A DNA stretch of 34,857 bases from JBGOTP01 sp041476545 (GTDB taxonomy: Bacteria > Acidobacteriota > Vicinamibacteria > Vicinamibacterales > CAVVIG01), in contig JBGOTP010000006.1 of NCBI GenBank assembly GCA_041476545.1, positions 1-34,857 of the forward strand, given 5' to 3'. Position 1 is the stretch's first letter. Each line of letters begins with the position of its first letter. The notes under the pieces were generated by a model. The model saw only the letters and a program-made list of their open reading frames with translations, did no database searches and was not told the origin of the DNA. The translations under genes were made by a program, and so were the position numbers. Of this stretch, positions 16,559-24,740 are shown one piece after another.

Positions 16559-16560
16559 CA

Positions 16561-19035
16561 ATGTGGAACCGCAAGACGTGGATCGGGTGTCTGGTTCTTT
16601 CGGCGCTGGTGCTGATCCCCCATGGTTTGGTGCAGGCGACGCGTCCCGGTCAGGCCGGACCGACAGCTGCCCGGCAGCCGCCGGGCAGCAGTTCGGCCCC
16701 GCAAGCGTCAACGGCGTCCCCTGCTCTCCGCACCGCGCTGAATACCTACTGTGTTGGCTGCCACAACGAACGGCTGAAGACGGCGCAACTCGTGCTCGAT
16801 ACGATCGACACCGAGCACCTCAGCGCCAATGCCGAGACATGGGAAAAGGTGCTGAAGAAGGTCCGTGTTGGCGCGATGCCGCCTGCTGGTCCAGGACGAC
16901 GCCGGCCGAATCAGGCCGAGCACGACGCCTTTCTCTCGATGCTCGCTGGTGCCATCGACCGTGAGGCGGCGGCTGCCCCGAACCCCGGGCGACCTCCTAT
17001 TCATCGACTGAACCGGCTGCAGTACACGAACGCGGTCCGCGATCTGTTCGGTCTCGAGATCGATGGGCGCACGATGTTGCCGGCGGACGACACCGGGTAC
17101 GGCTTCGACAACATCGGCGATGTCTTGACGATTTCCCCCGGTCTGCTCGATCGCTATCTGCTCGCGGCGACCAAGATCAGCCGGCTTGTCGTCGGCGATT
17201 CGACGATGCGGCCGACGCAGGCGACCTACAACGTCCCCTATCTGTCGCTCGGCCAGAACGAGCGCATGAGCGAAGACCTGCCGTTTGGATCGCGCGGCGG
17301 CGTGGCGATTCGTCACTACTTCCCGCTCGACGGCGAATACCTGATCAAGATTGCCGTGCAGCGAAGCGACCTCGCGGATGGATACGCGGTTCGTGGGATG
17401 GCTGTCGCGAATCAAATCGACGTGCGGCTCGACCGTCAGCGCCTCAAGGTGTTCACGCTCGGCGGGCCGTCCAGAGGGCAAGGCGGCGGAAGCGGTCAGC
17501 AGGACGACGCCACTGATGCCGGGCTCGAGGTTCGTTTTGCGGCAAAAGCGGGAAGCCATGTCGTCGGCGTGACGTTTCCGCAGGACCGTTGGGAGGTCGA
17601 GGGCATAGGACTTTCGCAACTGCCGCTGACCAACGACGCATATTCACGCGGACGGGAGACGGCACCAAGCGCCGGCCGAATCGACATGGGTATCGACCGT
17701 GTCGAAATCAGCGGGCCGTTCGCCAGTCTTGCACCAGACAGCAGCGTCGTGCGGCGTCGTTTGTTTGTCTGCACACCTGCGAACGCGCGAGAGGAAGAGC
17801 CGTGCGCGAGACAGATCCTCTCGACGCTCTCGCGTCGCGCCTTCCGCCGGCCAGTGACCGCGGCCGAGGTCGACTCCCTTCTTGGCTTCTACCGGCAGGG
17901 CCGCCAGGATGGCAACTTCGAGGCGGGGATTCAGACGGCCGTCACGCGACTCCTGGTCGACGTCAATTTCCTCTTCCAGTTGGAACGCGATCCTGACGTG
18001 GTGAAGGCCGGCGCGCCATACCAGGTTTCCGATCTCGAACTGGCGTCACGCCTGTCGTTCTTTCTCTGGAGCAGCATCCCTGACGACGAGCTGCTGAATC
18101 TGGCGGTACAAGGCAAGTTGAAGACCCCGGCTGTGCTCGAGCAGCAGGTGCGCCGGATGCTGGCGGATGGGCGCGCCAAGGCGCTGCCGGAGAGCTTCTT
18201 CGGTCAGTGGCTGACGACACGGAACCTGGTCAATTCGCAACCGACGCCCAAGGTCTTTCCGGACTTCGACGAGAACCTGCGTAAGGCGTTTCAGGAAGAA
18301 ACGACGCTCTTCCTGGAGGCACAGCTCAACGACGATCGGCCCGCCATCGAGCTGCTGACGGCGAAGTACACCTTCGTCAACGACCGACTGGCGAAGCACT
18401 ACGACATTCCCAATGTGCTCGGCAGCCATTTCCGCCGCGTGGCGCTGCCCGACGATTCGCCGCGGGCCGGGCTCCTTGGCCAGGGAAGCGTCTTGATGGT
18501 GACGGCCTATAACGACCGCACGTCTGTCGTTCAGCGCGGCAAATGGATTCTCGACAACGTGTTCGGGACGCCGCCGCCCCCGCCCCCGCCCGGCGTGCCG
18601 CCGTTCGACAAAACCGAGGTCAAGGGCACCATTCGTCAGCGGATGGAGATTCACCGGAAGAATCCCACGTGCGCGACGTGTCACTCGGTTATCGACCCGC
18701 TGGGGTTTGCGCTCGAAAACTTCGACGCCACCGGAAAGTTCAGACTGTTGGACTCGGGTTCCCCGGTGGACCCGTCAGGTACACTTGTCGATGGCACGAC
18801 GTTCAATGGCCCGGTCGAGTTCCGGAAGGCCCTGCTGTCCCATCAGGATGCATTTATCGACAACCTGACCGTGAAGCTGCTGACCTACGCGTTGGGCCGG
18901 GGTGTCGAAACCTACGACATGCCGGCCGTACGGCGTATCATTGGTGAGGCTGCTGCGGCCGAATACCGTTGGTCGGCGTTGATTACCGGCATCGTCAAGA
19001 GCATGCCGTTTCAGATGAGGAGAGCGGTCTCATGA
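16561..19035 (+). CDS. DUF1592-type multidomain diheme protein
   Basis: This is an 824-residue protein with a signal peptide (residues 1-27) and the full planctomycete/acidobacterial domain series. PSCyt1-like cytochrome segment with CVGCH at 64-68 and MPPAGPGR; DUF1587 (about 145-210, HRLNRLQYTNAVRDLFGLEI); a carbohydrate-binding-like beta region (about 235-370); DUF1595 (about 404-475, RRAFRRPVTAAEVDSLLGFY); DUF1592 (about 488-615, ELASRLSFFLWSSIPDDELL); DUF1588 (about 635-735) with a second heme motif CATCH at 704-708; DUF1585 (about 752-820, LLTYALGRGVETYD). A run of seven prolines precedes the DUF1588 heme segment. Function is unknown for the family; two hemes imply electron transfer or oxidation. 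It overlaps the next DUF1552 gene by ATGA and is paralogous to 20857-23343. Confidence 0.95.
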   Translation: MWNRKTWIGCLVLSALVLIPHGLVQATRPGQAGPTAARQPPGSSSAPQASTASPALRTALNTYCVGCHNERLKTAQLVLDTIDTEHLSANAETWEKVLKKVRVGAMPPAGPGRRRPNQAEHDAFLSMLAGAIDREAAAAPNPGRPPIHRLNRLQYTNAVRDLFGLEIDGRTMLPADDTGYGFDNIGDVLTISPGLLDRYLLAATKISRLVVGDSTMRPTQATYNVPYLSLGQNERMSEDLPFGSRGGVAIRHYFPLDGEYLIKIAVQRSDLADGYAVRGMAVANQIDVRLDRQRLKVFTLGGPSRGQGGGSGQQDDATDAGLEVRFAAKAGSHVVGVTFPQDRWEVEGIGLSQLPLTNDAYSRGRETAPSAGRIDMGIDRVEISGPFASLAPDSSVVRRRLFVCTPANAREEEPCARQILSTLSRRAFRRPVTAAEVDSLLGFYRQGRQDGNFEAGIQTAVTRLLVDVNFLFQLERDPDVVKAGAPYQVSDLELASRLSFFLWSSIPDDELLNLAVQGKLKTPAVLEQQVRRMLADGRAKALPESFFGQWLTTRNLVNSQPTPKVFPDFDENLRKAFQEETTLFLEAQLNDDRPAIELLTAKYTFVNDRLAKHYDIPNVLGSHFRRVALPDDSPRAGLLGQGSVLMVTAYNDRTSVVQRGKWILDNVFGTPPPPPPPGVPPFDKTEVKGTIRQRMEIHRKNPTCATCHSVIDPLGFALENFDATGKFRLLDSGSPVDPSGTLVDGTTFNGPVEFRKALLSHQDAFIDNLTVKLLTYALGRGVETYDMPAVRRIIGEAAAAEYRWSALITGIVKSMPFQMRRAVS

Positions 19036-20375
19036 TCGTCACAAAGAAGCATCTGTCTCGCCGGACGGTGTTGCGCGGGATGGGGGCGACGCTCGCGCTG
19101 CCCTTACTCGACGGCATGATTCCCGCCTTCGTGCCACGGACGTTCGCAGCCATCGCCCCCGTGAAGCGCTTCGGGGCGCTCTATGTGGGGATGGGCGAGA
19201 ACATGAACGTCTGGATGCAGCCCAAGGGGGGCGAGCTCCAGATCAACCCGATCATCCAGGCCCTCGAGCCGTTCCGCGAGCACACGGTGGTGCTCGCCGG
19301 ACTGGATAGCAAGCAGGCGTACTCCTCCGACAACGGCCAGCATCCGCGCGCCCAGTCGTCGTGGCTGACCGGGTGCCGCGCGAAGAAGACCGACGGTCCC
19401 GACATCCATCTCGGCGTGTCGCTCGACCAGATTGTGGCCAGGGAATACGCGAAGGAAACACAGCTCGGGTCGCTCGAGTTGACGCTCGACCCAACCGATC
19501 TCGCCGGGAATTGCGCGTACGGTTTCAGCTGTGCGTACAACAACACGATCGCTTGGCGAACGCCGACCACGCCGTTGCCGATGGAGAACAACCCACGGAA
19601 CGTGTTCGAGCGTCTCTTCGGCGCCACCGACACGACTGATTCGAGCGTTCGGCGCCGGTTGCTCAAGGTCAACGCCAGCATCCTGGACTCGGTCACCGAA
19701 CAGGTTGGTGGATTCAAGAAAGGGCTGGGCCCCGTCGATCGCCGCAAGCTCGCGGAATATCTCGACGCCGCGCGGGACGTGGAGCGACGGGTGCAGAAGG
19801 CCGAGGAGCAGTCGAACAAGGAGCTGCCGATCGTGGAGCAGCCGGTCGGCATTCCGACAAGCTTCGAAGAGCACGCCAAGCTGATGTTCGACCTGCAGCT
19901 GCTCGCGTTTCAGACCGACCTCACCCGCGTGTTCACGTTCGTCCTCGTGCGGGAATCGAGCATTCGTTCCTATCCGGAGATTGGCGTGCCCGACTCGCAT
20001 CACCCGCTTTCGCACCATCAGAACAATCCGGACAAGCTCGCGCGGCTCGCCAAGATCAACGCGTTCCATATCAAGCAGCTGGCGTATTTCGTCGAGAAGA
20101 TGAAGTCGACGCCCGACGGCGAAGGGTCGGTGCTGGATCACACCATGCTGCTGTACGGGTCCGGCATGAGCGATTCGAACCTGCACGTCCCCGAAAATGT
20201 CCCGACGCTCCTTGTCTCGGGCCGCGGCTACGGCATCAAGGGCAATCGATACCTGCAATACCCTGCTGGCACGCCTCTCTCGAACCTGCAGCTGACCATG
20301 CTCGACAAGATGGGGTTCGCCGACGAGAGTTTCGGCGACAGCAACGGCGAGTTGACGACCCTCGCCGGCGTCTAG
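19032..20375 (+). CDS. DUF1552 family protein, Tat-exported
   Basis: This is a 447-residue protein. The ATG at 19032 overlaps the preceding stop (ATGA) and follows GAGGAGAG by 7 bases. The N-terminus has a twin-arginine signal (SRRTVLRGMGATLALPLLDGM), indicating folded export, often with cofactor or partner. The body matches DUF1552: LYVGMGENMN, HPRAQSSWLTG, LELTLDP, FERLFG, EYLDAARDVERRVQ, and the histidine cluster HHPLSHHQ (H323, H324, H328, H329), then GSGMSDSNLH. DUF1552 is related to the DUF1501/alkaline phosphatase-like fold and has no proven activity. The histidine cluster is conserved in all three copies in this window and is a candidate metal site. Strict coupling to the DUF1592 gene points to a shared complex. 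Confidence 0.95.
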   Translation: MIVTKKHLSRRTVLRGMGATLALPLLDGMIPAFVPRTFAAIAPVKRFGALYVGMGENMNVWMQPKGGELQINPIIQALEPFREHTVVLAGLDSKQAYSSDNGQHPRAQSSWLTGCRAKKTDGPDIHLGVSLDQIVAREYAKETQLGSLELTLDPTDLAGNCAYGFSCAYNNTIAWRTPTTPLPMENNPRNVFERLFGATDTTDSSVRRRLLKVNASILDSVTEQVGGFKKGLGPVDRRKLAEYLDAARDVERRVQKAEEQSNKELPIVEQPVGIPTSFEEHAKLMFDLQLLAFQTDLTRVFTFVLVRESSIRSYPEIGVPDSHHPLSHHQNNPDKLARLAKINAFHIKQLAYFVEKMKSTPDGEGSVLDHTMLLYGSGMSDSNLHVPENVPTLLVSGRGYGIKGNRYLQYPAGTPLSNLQLTMLDKMGFADESFGDSNGELTTLAGV

Positions 20376-20396
20376 TCGCACCGGTGCCGGGCGCAC

Positions 20397-20546
20397 ATGC
20401 GTAGAGTCCTCTCGGGACTCTTGGTCGCGGCCGCGCTCGCGGCCGTAGCGGCCGATACTCGCCTCGCGGGAATCGAAGTGTGGAAGTGGATGCTGGCTGG
20501 CATCGGACTCGCCATCATGGTCCGGGCTGGGCGCCGGGATTCGTGA
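20397..20546 (+). CDS. Possible 49-residue membrane protein
   Basis: A 49-codon frame starts at ATG 20397, 21 bases after the DUF1552 stop. The predicted peptide has an N-terminal hydrophobic stretch (VLSGLLVAAALAAVAA, residues 4-19) and a second one (WMLAGIGLAIMV, 31-42) flanked by basic residues at both ends (RR at 2-3; RAGRR at 43-47). That pattern suits a small double-spanning inner-membrane protein or a signal peptide with a short anchor. There is no convincing Shine-Dalgarno immediately upstream (only CCGGG), so translation would depend on coupling. It would be the last gene of the DUF1592-DUF1552 operon. It may be chance in GC-rich DNA. Confidence 0.4.
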   Translation: MRRVLSGLLVAAALAAVAADTRLAGIEVWKWMLAGIGLAIMVRAGRRDS

Positions 20547-20856
20547 CGGGGGGCCGCGGGCTCTCTTACGTGCCCCAGGCCCTGCTCAGAGTCACGGCCT
20601 CAGGGCCGCGCAAGGATGAGCCGCCCGCCCGCATCCTTTCCGGTCTGGTGTCGCGGCATTCCAGAGAGCGTCGACGAGGGTGTCCGCTTCTTTGTTTTCA
20701 GTTCAGACGTTCCGGGCTAGAGTGCGCAAATTCTGGCGTGAACCTGAGCCGCCGCCAAGCTGTTTTCGCAACGGCAAATATACGCCTTCTTGAGACGCGG
20801 ACGCAGGAGGTTGGGGTATCATGTCCATGGGTCTCCGGAGGGAGGAATTTGCGCGT
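20547..20856 (+). other. 310-base intergenic region upstream of the second DUF1592 gene
   Basis: No convincing gene was found; the open frame through 20480-20860 gives unconvincing Arg/Gly-rich sequence with no domain. A weak hairpin (AAGGATG at 20612-20618 with CATCCTT at 20632-20638, 13-base loop, then TTC) may help terminate the preceding operon. From about 20690 the sequence becomes locally richer in A and T (including CAAATATACG near 20775), which is where a promoter for 20857 would be expected, but no clean -35/-10 pair can be named. The ribosome binding site of the next gene, GGAGGGAGGA, lies at 20837-20846. Confidence 0.5.
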
Positions 20857-23343
20857 ATGACGGGGAAGCGGCTGTCCACATTGGTCGCGGGTTGTTGCGG
20901 CGTGTTTGTTGTGGTGGCCTCCGCCATATCGCCGGTTCCGGCGGCACAGTCGGCACCTAATTCACAACTTGGTGTCGCCTCGAGCGCAGGGCCTTCGCCG
21001 ACGGCCGCCTCGTCGCGCGCGCTGGTCGATCGGTACTGCCTCGGTTGTCACGGCCCGCGCTTGCAGCAGGGCAAGCTGAGGCTCGACACGCCGGATTTGT
21101 CGGACGTGGGGGCGCACTCCGATGTCTGGGAGAAAGTGGCCCGGAAGCTTCGAGGGGGCGTGATGCCGCCACCCGGCGCACCGCGTCCTGATAAGGCCAC
21201 CTACGACGGGTTGGTATCCTGGCTCGAGGGCGAACTTGATCGGTCAGCCGCGGCGAAGCCCAATCCCGGCCGAACGGAGAGCTTCCATCGGCTCAATCGC
21301 AGCGAATACCGCAACGTCGTTCGCGACCTGTTTGGGCTCGATATCGACTTCACCGATCTGCTGCCGATCGACGACTCAGGCGGCGGCCAGTCGAGTTTCG
21401 ACAACATCGCGGCATCGCTCAGACTCAGCCAGACCCTGATGGAGCAATACCTGTCAGTGGCCCTGCGTGTAAGCCGGACCGCCGTCGGAGGCACGCCGCC
21501 TCCAGCGGAACTGATTTTCAAGAAGAGCCCTGAACTTCGGCAGGATGTGCCACTCGAAGGCATGCCGTTCGGTACGCGAGGCGGGCTCCTGGTCAATCAC
21601 ATTTTCCCTGTCGATGGCGAGTACGACTTGGGGATCAACGTCGCCGGGCAGGGTCGTGGACAAATCGAGCTGGCGATCGACGGCGAGCGGGTGAAGCTCT
21701 TCGACTACGCCCCGCGCGGCCGTGGCGCCGCCTACGATCCGGATGCACCGCCCTCTGCGGACCCCACAAACAATTTGAGTCTTCATTTACCGATCAAGGC
21801 CGGCCCCAAAGAGATCACGGTCGCGTTCCTGAAGTCCGCCGCCACCGTGCAGGTCGAGTTCGACCGGCAGCCATTTGAGGGCGGCCGATCGAATACCCGG
21901 ATGCGCGGCACGGCTGGGGATCTCGGCGGACTGGCGGGGATCGACAGCCTGGTCATCAAGGGACCGACCCACGTGACGGGCAAGGGTGAGACGCCGAGTC
22001 GCCAGCGGATCTTCGTGTGCCGGCCCGATCGCACGGCTGCTGAAGAGGCCTGCGCGAAGACCGTGCTGACGACGATTGCCCGGCGCGCGTATCGACGGCC
22101 TCTGGCTGATCACGACGTGACCGTCCTGATGAGTCTCTACAAGGATGGCCGAGCCGAGGGCGACTTCGAGTCTGGCGTTGAACGCGCCATTCGCGGCATT
22201 CTCGTCAATCCAAATTTCCTGTTCCGTGTCGAAAAGGATCCCGCGAACGCTGCGGCGAATGGCGTCTATCGCATCACCGACGTCGAGCTGGCCTCGCGGT
22301 TGTCGTTCTTCCTCTGGAGCAGCATCCCGGACGACGAGTTGCTAGGGCTGGCCGAGAAGGGCCGCCTGCACGACAAGGCGGTTCTCGATCAGCAGGTGGG
22401 CCGCATGCTCAAGGACCCGAAGGCAGAGTCGCTCACCAGTAGCTTCGCGGCTCAATGGCTGTGGGTGCGGAATCTGAGAACGGCGTCGCCGGCCGAGGCC
22501 ACGTTCCCTCACTTTGACGAGGGGCTGCGCGAAGCGTTCCGACGCGAAATGGAGCTCTTCTTTTCGACGATCGTTCGTGAGGACCGAAGCGCGATCGACT
22601 TCCTGAACGCCGACTTCACGTTCCTCAACGAACGGCTGGCGAAGCACTACGGCATTCCGAATGTGTTTGGCGACGACTTCCGCCGGGTCAAGCTCGCCGA
22701 GGATAGTCCCCGGCGCGGTCTGCTCGGCAAGGGTGCGCTGCTGCTCGTGACGTCGAAGCCGACTCGGACCTCACCGGTCGTCCGGGGCAAGTGGATTCTC
22801 GAAAACGTGCTGGGCACGCCGCCGCCCGCTCCACCGCCGAACGTTCCGCCGCTCGCCGAGCAGAAGCAGGCCGATGGTCGTGTGCTCACCGTCCGGGAAT
22901 TGATGGCCAAGCACCGTGCGAACGCGACCTGCGCCAGCTGCCACGCGATTATCGATCCCACTGGCTTTGCCCTCGAACAGTTCGATGGCATCGGCAGATG
23001 GCGGACGGTGGATGTCGGGTTCCAACCGATCGATGCCTCCGGCACGCTGCCCGACGGCAGCAAGTTCTCGGGGATCAACGAATTCCGTTCGCTGCTCCTT
23101 GCGAATCGTCAGCAGTTCGTTCGCACCATGACCGATAAGCTGACGATGTACGCGCTCGGGCGTGGCACGGACACGTACGACGGACCGGCGATCCGGAAGG
23201 TGGTGAACGACGCGGCGGCGAGCAATTATCGGTTCTCAGTGATCGTTCTCGGGATTGTGAACAGCGTCCCGTTTCAGATGCGAGCCGTTTCCGTTCCGAC
23301 AGCGACTCCTGCACCCGCGCAGGTCGCTCGTAACGGGCGCTGA
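20857..23343 (+). CDS. DUF1592-type multidomain diheme protein (second copy)
   Basis: This is an 828-residue protein. ATG 20857 was chosen because GGAGGGAGGA precedes it by 10 bases and because it begins a clean signal peptide (residues 1-31, LVAGCCGVFVVVASAISPVPAAQ); an in-frame ATG at 20821 would place the binding site inside the gene. Domain order is as in 16561-19035: cytochrome segment with CLGCH at 61-65, DUF1587 (HRLNRSEYRNVVRDLFGLDI), beta region, DUF1595 (ARRAYRRPLADHDV), DUF1592 (ELASRLSFFLWSSIPDDELL), DUF1588 with CASCH at 692-696 and IDPTGFALEQFD, then DUF1585 (MYALGRGTDTYDG). The beta region (about 225-380) diverges most from the other copy, which suggests a different ligand. It heads a three-gene operon with DUF1552 and ankyrin genes (gaps 41 and 21 bases). 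Confidence 0.95.
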   Translation: MTGKRLSTLVAGCCGVFVVVASAISPVPAAQSAPNSQLGVASSAGPSPTAASSRALVDRYCLGCHGPRLQQGKLRLDTPDLSDVGAHSDVWEKVARKLRGGVMPPPGAPRPDKATYDGLVSWLEGELDRSAAAKPNPGRTESFHRLNRSEYRNVVRDLFGLDIDFTDLLPIDDSGGGQSSFDNIAASLRLSQTLMEQYLSVALRVSRTAVGGTPPPAELIFKKSPELRQDVPLEGMPFGTRGGLLVNHIFPVDGEYDLGINVAGQGRGQIELAIDGERVKLFDYAPRGRGAAYDPDAPPSADPTNNLSLHLPIKAGPKEITVAFLKSAATVQVEFDRQPFEGGRSNTRMRGTAGDLGGLAGIDSLVIKGPTHVTGKGETPSRQRIFVCRPDRTAAEEACAKTVLTTIARRAYRRPLADHDVTVLMSLYKDGRAEGDFESGVERAIRGILVNPNFLFRVEKDPANAAANGVYRITDVELASRLSFFLWSSIPDDELLGLAEKGRLHDKAVLDQQVGRMLKDPKAESLTSSFAAQWLWVRNLRTASPAEATFPHFDEGLREAFRREMELFFSTIVREDRSAIDFLNADFTFLNERLAKHYGIPNVFGDDFRRVKLAEDSPRRGLLGKGALLLVTSKPTRTSPVVRGKWILENVLGTPPPAPPPNVPPLAEQKQADGRVLTVRELMAKHRANATCASCHAIIDPTGFALEQFDGIGRWRTVDVGFQPIDASGTLPDGSKFSGINEFRSLLLANRQQFVRTMTDKLTMYALGRGTDTYDGPAIRKVVNDAAASNYRFSVIVLGIVNSVPFQMRAVSVPTATPAPAQVARNGR

Positions 23344-23384
23344 AGCGGCATTGGATTTCTTGCAGTCTTCATAAGGAGAGCACG

Positions 23385-24719
23385 ATGGTCTTGACCAAGA
23401 TGGCGATGCCGCGGCGGGTATTTCTGCGAGGCGCTGGTGCGGTCCTCGCGCTGCCGTTTCTGGATGCGATGGCACCGGCCATGACCGCCGCCACTCCAGC
23501 CACACCACGGTTGGGCTATCTCTACGTGCCGAACGGCATGCACATGCCGCTCTGGAAGCCGAAGGTACCTGGCGCTGGCAACAGCTTCGAGCTGTCTCAG
23601 ATCCTCCAGGGGCTGTCAGGAGTGAAGGAGCATGTCACCGTGCTTGGCGGCCTGAACAACTACGTGGCGGGCCTTGGCGACGGCGGTGGACCCCACACCA
23701 GGAATCAGTCGGCGTGGCTGTCGGGCGCGTTGGCGAAGATGGGCGAAGCCGACGTGAGCCTCGCGACCACGGTGGATCAGTACGCCGCACGGACCCTGGG
23801 CAAGGACACGCTGCTGGAGTCACTCGAGATTTGCACGGATCCATCGGATCAGGTGGGAACGTGCGACAACGGGTACAGCTGCCTGTATGTGAACACCATC
23901 TCCTGGAAATCGAAGACCGTGCCGAATCCGATGGAACGGAACCCGCGCGTGATCTTCGAGCGTCTCTTCGGCGAGGAAAGCGACCCGGCTGCCCGCGCCG
24001 CTCGAATTCGTGCGGATCGGAGCATTCTGGACACGGTTCGAGAGGACCTGTCCCTTCTCGGGCTGGCGATCGGCAAGAGCGATCGGCTTCGAGTGGACGA
24101 GTACCTCGAGGCGGTTCGCGATGTCGAGCGCCGCATCCAGAGAGCGGAGCACCAGAGCGCCGCTTCTCCGATTCCCCTGATCGATCGTCCGACCGGCGTG
24201 CCGGGGACGTTCGAGGAACACGTGGGGCTGTTGTTCGATCTGATCTATCTGGCGTACCGGGCGGACCTGACGCGTGTGGTCACGTTCTCGATTGCGCGCG
24301 AGCAAGGGAACAAGAACTACACGAACATCGGTGTTCCCGAAGGTCACCACGAGTGCTCGCATCACCAGAATGATCCGCACAAGCAGGCGCAGCTGACCAA
24401 GATCAACTCGTATCACATCCAGATCCTGAACCGCTTCCTCGAGAAGATGAAGAACTCGCCGGATGGCGACGGTTCGCTGTTGGATCACGTTTCGATCGTG
24501 TACGGGGCCGGGCAAAGCGACGGCGACCTGCACAGCCCGCTGGATCTCCCCACCCTGCTCCTCGGACACGGGGGCGGGAAGGTCAAGGGCAACCGGTACA
24601 TCGACTATTCCGCATCCGCAAAGACGCCGATGATGAACCTGCACATGGCGCTGCTCGACAAGGCCGGCGTGCAGGTGGACAAGATCGGCGATTCGAACGG
24701 CATGCTGACCGACATCTAA
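23385..24719 (+). CDS. DUF1552 family protein, Tat-exported (second complete copy)
   Basis: This is a 444-residue protein. ATG 23385 follows AAGGAG by 6 bases. A twin-arginine signal (PRRVFLRGAGAVLALPFLDAM) marks Tat export. It shares the DUF1552 landmarks with 19032-20375: LYVPNGMHMPLW, TRNQSAWLSG, LEICTDP, FERLFGEE, EYLEAVRDVERRIQ, FEEHVGLLFDL, and the histidine cluster HHECSHHQ (H321, H322, H326, H327), then GAGQSDGDLH. Two internal Cys (CDNGYSC) match the CAYGFSC pair of the other copy and could form a disulfide. It is the middle gene of DUF1592-DUF1552-ankyrin. The family has no proven activity; a hydrolase or binding role via the alkaline phosphatase-like fold is possible. Confidence 0.95.
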   Translation: MVLTKMAMPRRVFLRGAGAVLALPFLDAMAPAMTAATPATPRLGYLYVPNGMHMPLWKPKVPGAGNSFELSQILQGLSGVKEHVTVLGGLNNYVAGLGDGGGPHTRNQSAWLSGALAKMGEADVSLATTVDQYAARTLGKDTLLESLEICTDPSDQVGTCDNGYSCLYVNTISWKSKTVPNPMERNPRVIFERLFGEESDPAARAARIRADRSILDTVREDLSLLGLAIGKSDRLRVDEYLEAVRDVERRIQRAEHQSAASPIPLIDRPTGVPGTFEEHVGLLFDLIYLAYRADLTRVVTFSIAREQGNKNYTNIGVPEGHHECSHHQNDPHKQAQLTKINSYHIQILNRFLEKMKNSPDGDGSLLDHVSIVYGAGQSDGDLHSPLDLPTLLLGHGGGKVKGNRYIDYSASAKTPMMNLHMALLDKAGVQVDKIGDSNGMLTDI

Positions 24720-24740
24720 CGCCAGCGGGCGAGGACACTG

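Noticed and set aside
19104..20396. A 430-codon minus-strand frame opposite the DUF1552 gene
   Set aside because: It is the shadow of a well-supported DUF1552 gene; the translation lacks any recognisable pattern and has no ribosome binding site.
20480..20860. A 126-codon plus-strand frame in the gap before the second DUF1592 gene
   Set aside because: It overlaps the ribosome binding site and start of the next gene, has no signal peptide or domain, and its composition is like random GC-rich DNA.
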